Shown: positions 57,550 to 64,000 of the stretch, piece by piece
Position numbering within the stretch: the stretch's first letter is position 1
Layout: the number at the start of each line of letters is the position of its first letter
Source of the DNA: Spisula solida
Taxonomy: Eukaryota; Mollusca; Bivalvia; Venerida; Mactridae
Direction: 5' to 3'
DNA length: 64,000 nucleotides
NCBI GenBank assembly: GCA_947247005.1
Contig: OX365955.1
Location: forward strand, 4,288,001 to 4,352,000
Notes under the pieces: generated by a model
Told to the model about the DNA's origin: nothing
The model's database searches: none
The model's input: the letters and a program-made list of their open reading frames with translations, nothing else
Made by a program: the position numbers and the translations under genes

Positions 57550-57788
57550 AGGTACTGCTTTATCAAAGCACTTAAGGAAACCGTAAACTTACGTTCAATT
57601 TTCATTCTGTATTACTTTTTAACAGCTACACGTTGTGGTAAAGGATTGTTCGATATTGATTATTATTCAGTCAACGAAGTCCTACAATCAATATCTGTCC
57701 ACAACGTGTACGTTTTAAAGAATAATTAAGAAATTAAATTTGAACGTAACTTTAAGATTTTCGTAAGTGCTTTGGTAAAACATTACCC
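57550..57788. mobile_element. MITE family A, copy 4
   Basis: GGTACTGCTTTATCAAAGCA, then GGAAACCGTAAACTTACGTT at the left pair with GAACGTAACTTTAAGATTTT, then CGTAAGTGCTTTGGTAAAAC at the right. Inside, CTACACGTTGTGG pairs with CCACAACGTGTACG, so this is the most complete palindrome of the four copies. Confidence 0.75.
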
Positions 57789-58420
57789 ATTTCCTAAACT
57801 TAGATACCGCTCGGGCCATTAGTAGAAAAAGACATTACATTCAATTTGGTGAAGAAATAAATGGTATTATTACACAACTACAACAGAAAGTACAGTTGTA
57901 AAAAGTCAGACCATTTTGTAGGTGATGTGTTGTACTTATCTCAATAATTTAGTCTAGAGAATTTGACACGACTCTCGACCTTTAATTAGCATAATTTAAC
58001 AGCTGATATCTGGTCTATATTTATAAACCCCGGTTGCATGTTTTCATAAGCAGGAAGTATCACGAAGACGCTCGAGGTGTAATACCACACAAATCTAAAG
58101 ATCCGATATTGCATGATTTACTCCCGGAAATTTACATATTCAACGCAAGAACCTTGTAATATAGTCATGCATATAGGTCAGGATCAGGTCAAATTATCCG
58201 TGCTATATACGTTTAGGACAGGAGTTCCAAATTAATGCAATAAATAAAAAAAATATTAATGTAAATAAAGCGATTGATTTTGCACGCCGGTTCTCATTAA
58301 TTTTAATTCGCACTTCGCATTGCTAGACGATGAAGTCGTTCGGCATAGGTTCAAAGCCCACTATAGGTTTAAACTATTCAAATATTTCGTATTTCCAAGT
58401 ATACTATTAACTTTCTAAGT
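57789..58420. other. unannotated stretch
   Basis: Nothing recognised. Confidence 0.45.
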
Positions 58421-58520
58421 ATTGACGTATCTGTGACTTAGAATTAGAAGGTCGTAAGTAAAAAACTAATATTTTGAGAAAACAAGAACAAACTCTCTGA
58501 AAACTACTCTTTACTAATGA
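58421..58520 (+). repeat. dispersed repeat family B, copy 4
   Basis: GTGACTTAGAATTAGAAGGT, CGTAAGTAAAAAACTAAT, TTTTGAGAAAACAAGAACAA and CTCTCTGAAAACTACTCTTT, same order as copy 3. Confidence 0.5.
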
Positions 58521-59689
58521 CTAATGAAATCAAAGCACTGAGAGTACTATTGGGAGGCGATCTGGTTGCTGCTACTAAATCTTAAACCGACTTTACACGT
58601 TTAATGTTCGTTTTCTTACTGTCGATCTTGTCTTGAATGTCAAAATAGGCATATGTGAAGGCATGTTGGGTATCTAAATAATTGTTAAATGGCGCATATT
58701 AATTTATATGTAATACGTGTATTGAATGCGCATATCGAAAGTGGCTTTAAAATAATACTACGCGCCTATTTATCAGATTCTACAATACCATCTTGTAACA
58801 AGACAAATTTGTGATGCAATGCATCAAAGTAGCCGCAATTTTGTGGTTTACATGGCATGAATACTGTTATATCAAGCAACGGTGTTATAAATTATTCTAA
58901 ACGACTGAAATCTCTAACGTTTCATTCAGATAGAATGAAATTGAGCGGGAAATATTCCAATATACACAGGTATTTGACATTATAAACTGGGAGTCACTGA
59001 AAAGTTACCACTTATATATATCTCTGTATTTTGTATACAATATGACCTATCGGTACAAAAGTTTTCTAGTGTGTGCATCTGAATATTGTTAAAGTTGTGA
59101 CTTCTCAGTAAGGTCAAAACATAGTTGTGTTCGGCTTTTAACACAGTGTAACGTGAATTTTGAATATAAGAGTCAATTGATAGGATGGTACCTAACTTTT
59201 CATTGAGTATAAGTAACGGTATTGTATAACAGATCTAGATCTTTTAATTTTTACTTATTGTTTAACAGCAATTTCGTTTACAAATGCATTTCTATATGGA
59301 TGAGCAAAACGTTCTTATATACACATGCTGCACGATATGAAGTAAAAACACGTAAATACATGTAGCATGCAACCCTCGCATATATACAATTACAAGCACA
59401 TTATAAATCACTGAAACATTATTATGTGACCATTCTAAATAGCTTACTGGTATTGGAAACTAGTCATCATTCCTTTGACCAATTGGATGTGCAGTGTTGC
59501 AATGTCACCAGATTATTAACATAATTCAAAATAAATTTGAAGTACTTGATAGTTCCACATATTTATTGGATTAAAGTAAATGTAGAATACAATGAATCGG
59601 TAAAACCGAATTATGCTTCCCGAAGCAAATGTTTTTCCCAAAATTGGAAATAACTTATTACAGATACAGGTAAAAAAAGAAAATAATGT
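58521..59689. other. unannotated stretch
   Basis: Nothing recognised. Confidence 0.45.
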
Positions 59690-60612
59690 AGAATTTTGGT
59701 TCTTTGACACCGCACTTCATCTACCATTATGTTGAGTTTCAATCAAATGCCATCAATACTGTTCAAGTGAGGGACCTGCCAAGCATAAATTTGTATGAAA
59801 AAGGGAGATAATTAAAAAACAATAAAGGTGCACTTCTCCTGAATGAGATTAATTCACCTATAAAGTTTCAAATCAATACCTCCAATAATGAAGGAGTTAT
59901 GACCTGGACAAGAAGTAAGTATAAAAGTACAAAAGGCCATAACTCCAAAAATTTACAATAAAGAGTTATGTTTCTTGTGCACCGCACTTCCTCTCAATGA
60001 GATCTATTCACATATGAAGTTTCAAATAGATATCTCTAATACATGTACTGTATGAGTTCTGGCCCAGAGAAAAATTAAGTATAAAAAATTACAAAGGGAA
60101 ATAACTCAAAAATATATATTGTAGGGTTATGGTTCTTTCACACTGCACTTCCTATTAATGAGGTCTATTCACCTATGAAGTTTCAAATTGATATCTCTAA
60201 TACTAATTAAGTTATGGCCCGGACAAGAATGAAGTATGAAAAAAAAATAGAAAGGGGAGTAACTCAAAATATGTGCAATCAAGAGTTATGGTTCTTGTGC
60301 ACTGCACTTCCCCTCAATGAGGTCTAGTCACCGATAAAGTTTCAAATTGATATCTCTAATACTGTTTAAGTTATGGCCCGGACAAGAATGAAGTATGAAA
60401 AATTACAAAGGGGAATAACTAAAAACATATGCAATCAAGAGTTATGGTTCTTGTGCACTGCACTTCCCCTCAATGAGGTCTATTCACCTAAGAAGTTTCA
60501 AATTGATATCTCTAATACTCTTCAAGTTATGGCCCGGACTAAAGTGTGACGGATGGACAGACGGGCGGACAAAGCGGCGACTATATGCTCACCCTTCGGG
60601 GAGCATAAAAAA
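59690..60612 (+). mobile_element. pearl-like tandem-core element, 158-bp units
   Basis: About 5.5 core units with words GAGTTATGGTTCTTGTGCAC, TGCACTTCCCCTCAATGAGG, TTTCAAATTGATATCTCTAA and AGTTATGGCCCGGACAAG; successive TGCACTTCC words near 60145, 60304 and 60461 are about 158 bp apart. The core is followed by a degenerate ACGG microsatellite (GACGGATGGACAGACGGGCG) and by a hairpin end (ATGCTCACCCTTCGGGGAGCAT without the interruption of the loop) with an A-rich tip at about 60612. This order is that reported for pearl/Helitron-related elements in bivalves. No helicase is encoded. Confidence 0.65.
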
Positions 60613-61013
60613 TACACAATTAGGCCCTCCTGCATTTTAAATGCGGACTTGGGATTCGATGACGGTGCAGTTACATTGTACCTAGGGTTTTTCTACTTCA
60701 CTCTCAGTCTCTGGGAGCTGAAAATATTGGCTGTCATTTTGAGGTATTTCAGCTCTACAGAGGTTAAATTTATAGCTATGCTCATTCAGGTTATTGTAAA
60801 AAGGTAAACAACAAATTAGGTCCTTTGGCAATCACTTATTAAATATGTTAAAAGCTAAACATGCATTTCTAAATTATTTAGCTCTCAATAAAGCAATTAA
60901 AAATTTTAAAAGGTACAACTTTAGGTCTATTTTCATTTTAATATTTTTTTCGAACTGATAAAAATACTCATTCATACTGACAAATATTCATTCGGACTGA
61001 CAACATTTTGACC
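60613..61013. other. unannotated stretch
   Basis: TTCATTCGGACTGACAA / TTCATACTGACAA direct repeat near 60970-61000. No gene. Confidence 0.4.
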
Positions 61014-61440
61014 GTCGTGTGGATAAGGAAAATTATTTGCTGAACTGTCGTGCGGATAAGGAAAATAATCGGCACAACCGACGTGCGGATAAGAAAATTA
61101 ATCAGTATAATCATCGTGCAAATAAGGAAAATAATTTACGAGACTGTCGTGCGGATAAGGAAAACAATTCAATTATTGGCACAACTGTCTTGCGCATCAG
61201 GAAAATAATTGGCATGACCATCATGCGCATAAGGAAAATAATTCGTACGACTGTCGTGCGGCGGATAATGAAAATAATTGGCACGAGCATCATGCGCATA
61301 AGGAAAATAATTGGTACGACTGTCGTTCGGATAACCACGCATAAGGAAAATAATAATTGGCATGACTGTCAATCATGTGGGTAAGAAAAAAAATTGGCCC
61401 GACCATCATGCAGATGAGGAAGATAATCAACAACATACTG
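61014..61440. repeat. 33-bp minisatellite, about 13 units
   Basis: The unit is GGATAAGGAAAATAATTGGC plus ACGACTGTCGTGC; starts at 61021, 61054 and 61087 are exactly 33 bp apart, later units vary. A 33-bp period keeps frames open on both strands (a DKENN-type 11-residue repeat on plus); these are by-products. Confidence 0.9.
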
Positions 61441-62724
61441 TTAAAAAGGATTTCACGAGCATATGATTAACGATGCTCATCCAAGACTGCCCAGCTCGAC
61501 TGAATCAATCTAATGTCATAAGTCTGTGATATTTATTCATTTTGGTTACTGAACTTTTATAAGATTTCAGATTTTATAATTTATTTAACAGTTTTCAATA
61601 GTGTTAAATTCGTACAGTTACAGTGTAGCACACGATGCCTCGTACTGATGTAAACAATTGGCGTGCAAAACGAAATAGCAATGCACAATAGATGCATCAC
61701 ATTGTTCAAAAGTTGTTTACATTTTTTAACATTTTGGGCGAATCGGTACGAGTACGACAGTGACTTACTTCAAGGTCTGTATCGGATGTTGATGAAATTG
61801 CATAACTACGTTCGTTATGAGTATTAAAGAAGATTTTCCTTGTTCAACAAGTACTCGCGTCTTGTATTCACTTATTCCCGGCTATTTTTGATATGTAAAG
61901 TTTTATCAAAACAATATATCTACTTCCGCCGTCATGTTTAAAACGCGGCCAAACTGCGGGCACGTGCGGCCAAATCAAGCAACTTTAAAATCATCAAGAT
62001 ATTGTTCATAATATATGAAAACTACTTATATAATCACAATAAACAGCACACTATCACAATAATTGCTAAAATACTGATATGTTACCGTTAAACTTTTGGA
62101 AGCAAGTACCCGGGCCAACCCATTCTGTAGTCTGGTTCCCTGTCGTTCTATATTTGTTTAGTAGTGATAGGGGAGGTAATCCAGACTACCCATTCTGTGA
62201 CCGCAGATTCGGTAGTTTTACCGCGTTTTAAACAAGTCTATTTATAGTACAGAATTTATGAATAGACTAATTCCGGCGACTCAACATTTTTTTTTATCAA
62301 ATTAATGTTTAAATTTCAGCAATTTCTTTTCTTTTCATTATCTATAATTGATAAAAAAAGAAAATTTATATGAAACTCTATATTATTGTTTTCATGCGAA
62401 AACATCAGCATCATTGGTAAACGCATACAACTATCGATAAAATTAGCGATCAGTTCAGTAGTAGAAAAAAATAGACACCTCAGCTAGTCTACGCAAAAAG
62501 GGATCAGCAATTAAATTATTAATACGGAAACATTTTTTATTTTAATTACGAACATTATCCATCCAAAAAATGTCATTTATGGTGGGATCAATGAGAATTT
62601 AAATGTGTTTGTACAGGTATCAATTAATAGCTTCAATATCCACGCAAACAAATTTATTCATTTAATAACTATCAGTAACTTGTCCTTTCACGTCCAGGGG
62701 AGAAATTTGGTTGGTATTCCATAA
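61441..62724. other. unannotated stretch
   Basis: A short inverted pair (CATTCTGTAGTCTGG near 62123, CCAGACTACCCATTCTGT near 62190). No gene. Confidence 0.4.
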
Positions 62725-62749
62725 GATAGCCGCCCCAAGGGCGGCTATC
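62725..62749. repeat. perfect 11-bp-stem hairpin
   Basis: GATAGCCGCCC, a 3-base loop, GGGCGGCTATC. GC-rich stem in AT-rich surroundings; no U tract follows. Role unknown. Confidence 0.7.
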
Positions 62750-63184
62750 AATCACTACCCTCACAGCGTGAGACAGTCTATAGAAAGCGGCTAGCTAGTA
62801 CAGCGACACCATATGTTTGCATAACAGTACTTTGCAGACCGTATACGATTCATTGATAAAACCATCACTTGACCGTAGTCTGAAGTTTCTAAAAATAGCT
62901 TTACAGCCGGGACATTTGATGAACACGTCATTTTCGTATTATGTAGTGATTTGTTTGCAAAAATATCGATTTAACGAACAGTTTCACAATAACTTTTGAT
63001 CTTAGAATAAACAAATGTTGCTGATTGGCTTAAATCAGTTAAAAAAATTGGCGAAACATATGTAGCAGTATTGGGAATGTTGACAGTTTCTGGAACTACT
63101 TGAATGCGGATTCACATAGCAGCCTAAAGGCGGTTAATATGGGCAATGGTAGTAAAAGAGGCTTAAACACCTCCCAAAAACAAG
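62750..63184. other. unannotated stretch
   Basis: Nothing recognised. Confidence 0.4.
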
Positions 63185-63305
63185 TTTGGTCAACATGAAA
63201 CTTAGTTTCATGAAACTATGCTCAAAAGAAGCGTCTTAAGATACAGATTTTAAATATGCATGAGTCTTATAAGGTCTTACGACCTTTTAATTCTAGACAA
63301 GCGAC
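63185..63305 (-). repeat. dispersed repeat family B, copy 5 (minus)
   Basis: The minus strand reads TAGAATTAAAAGGTCGTAAG, ACCTTATAAGACTCATGC, and TTTTGAGCATAGTTTCATGA, matching copy 1 (AGAATTAGAAGGTCGTA, CTTATAAGACTGATAA, TTTTTTGAGCCTATGTTCAT). Confidence 0.5.
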
Positions 63306-64000
63306 ATACACTCAACATTTCGTTATTTATTGGAATACAGGTAGTAACTGTAATTATTGTTGTATGGGGTAGAGATCCTGCATGAATATCCTAGATCAGT
63401 GCATACGACTGTAACTTACCAGTTCCAGTCGATGGTTTCTCTTTTAGTCATGTTTACTGCTTTACTATTTAATCACAGAGCGATGTTTTTGGTCAGGGGT
63501 TCCTGACTGAGTGATCAACGAGAGAACTAAATGTGTACCTAGAGTTTTTTTGACATGTAGGCTCGAAAATACTTGAGGGACTTCGGGGACATTCGCCCGA
63601 AAAATACGAAGGATGTTCGAATTGGAATACAAGTGGAGCTATAACTTCAAAGTACCAATAAATAAATGAAATAATGAACTGTATAGCAAAGATGATAGTA
63701 TTAGCTTTAAATTGATACGTCACATTTTTAAATCCGTTCAGTCTAGCCGTAACAATAGGCTGATTAACATTAACTAATCGTGTATTATCTTTTGTCTATG
63801 GTGTTGAATTTGTTATTGTTTTGTGTCTTGTTTTTGTTGTTGCTGCTGTTGTTGTCTACGCATTCTTCACTCCAAAACATGTTTAGTATTCAACATCATC
63901 AGCTGTCGGTCAATTCAGATCAAGGAAAGGTAGAGCAAGAAATACATTTATCACTTTGATGACCGTTGCCGTCCCTAAACACACTAAAACGATCTATATG
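63306..64000. other. unannotated right edge
   Basis: A GTT/GCT-type simple repeat at 63815-63858. No gene; the 63493-63723 frame (minus) has no recognisable motif. Confidence 0.4.

Overview
The window looks like non-coding eukaryotic DNA, probably from a bivalve mollusc. It is AT-rich, has no bacterial operon structure, and is crowded with repeats typical of mollusc genomes. These include non-LTR retrotransposon remnants (an RTE-like copy, a CR1/jockey-like copy and several decayed ends), tRNA-derived SINE heads, small inverted-repeat elements, and tandem-core elements with a degenerate ACGG-type microsatellite beside a hairpin end (pearl/Helitron-like). The host assignment is inference from repeat style; the species cannot be read from the sequence. 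No complete host gene was found. The only host-coding candidates are one short exon-like stretch at 56130-56197 and one weaker one at 56842-57026.

Layout, left to right. 1-2.1 kb: dispersed repeats. 2140-4340: a 71-bp satellite, about 31 units. 4839-5061: a small inverted-repeat element. 5585-13555: a large nested palindromic (foldback-like) block. Its first half has inverted arms around a 42-bp tandem array. Its second half has inverted arms built of about 172-bp subunits, each carrying a palindrome that matches the RFX X-box. 15022-17657: a segment bounded by perfect 29-bp inverted repeats. 18.6-21.9 kb: SINE pieces and a short minisatellite. 21872-24769: an RTE-like retrotransposon on the minus strand, inserted into a SINE with a 12-bp target duplication. 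25.8-28 kb: an inverted-repeat element and hairpins with an exact 120-bp tandem duplication. 28.7-34.2 kb: two LINE C-terminal remnants, a 61-bp array and a 720-bp foldback. 35-42 kb: dispersed repeats, an RTE-like remnant, a 58-bp array, a nested element pair and a 935-bp foldback. 43953-44817: a 35-bp array abutting a CR1/jockey-like LINE (44818-46778), which is split at its catalytic motif by a 213-bp insertion. 47-54 kb: more inverted-repeat copies, a 19-bp array, a 14-bp array and a repeat with a perfect estrogen-response-element palindrome. 56-57 kb: the candidate exons. 57.5-61.4 kb: an inverted-repeat copy, a pearl-like element with 158-bp core units and a 33-bp array.

Nothing here works together as a pathway. 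The coherent theme is repeat biology: at least eleven unrelated tandem arrays in 64 kb, several embedded in or abutting mobile elements, and at least three dispersed families represented several times each. The most unusual signal is the 5.6-13.6 kb foldback block with its regularly spaced X-box palindromes. All alignments were made by eye; boundaries are good to a few bases where terminal repeats or target duplications are given, and otherwise approximate.
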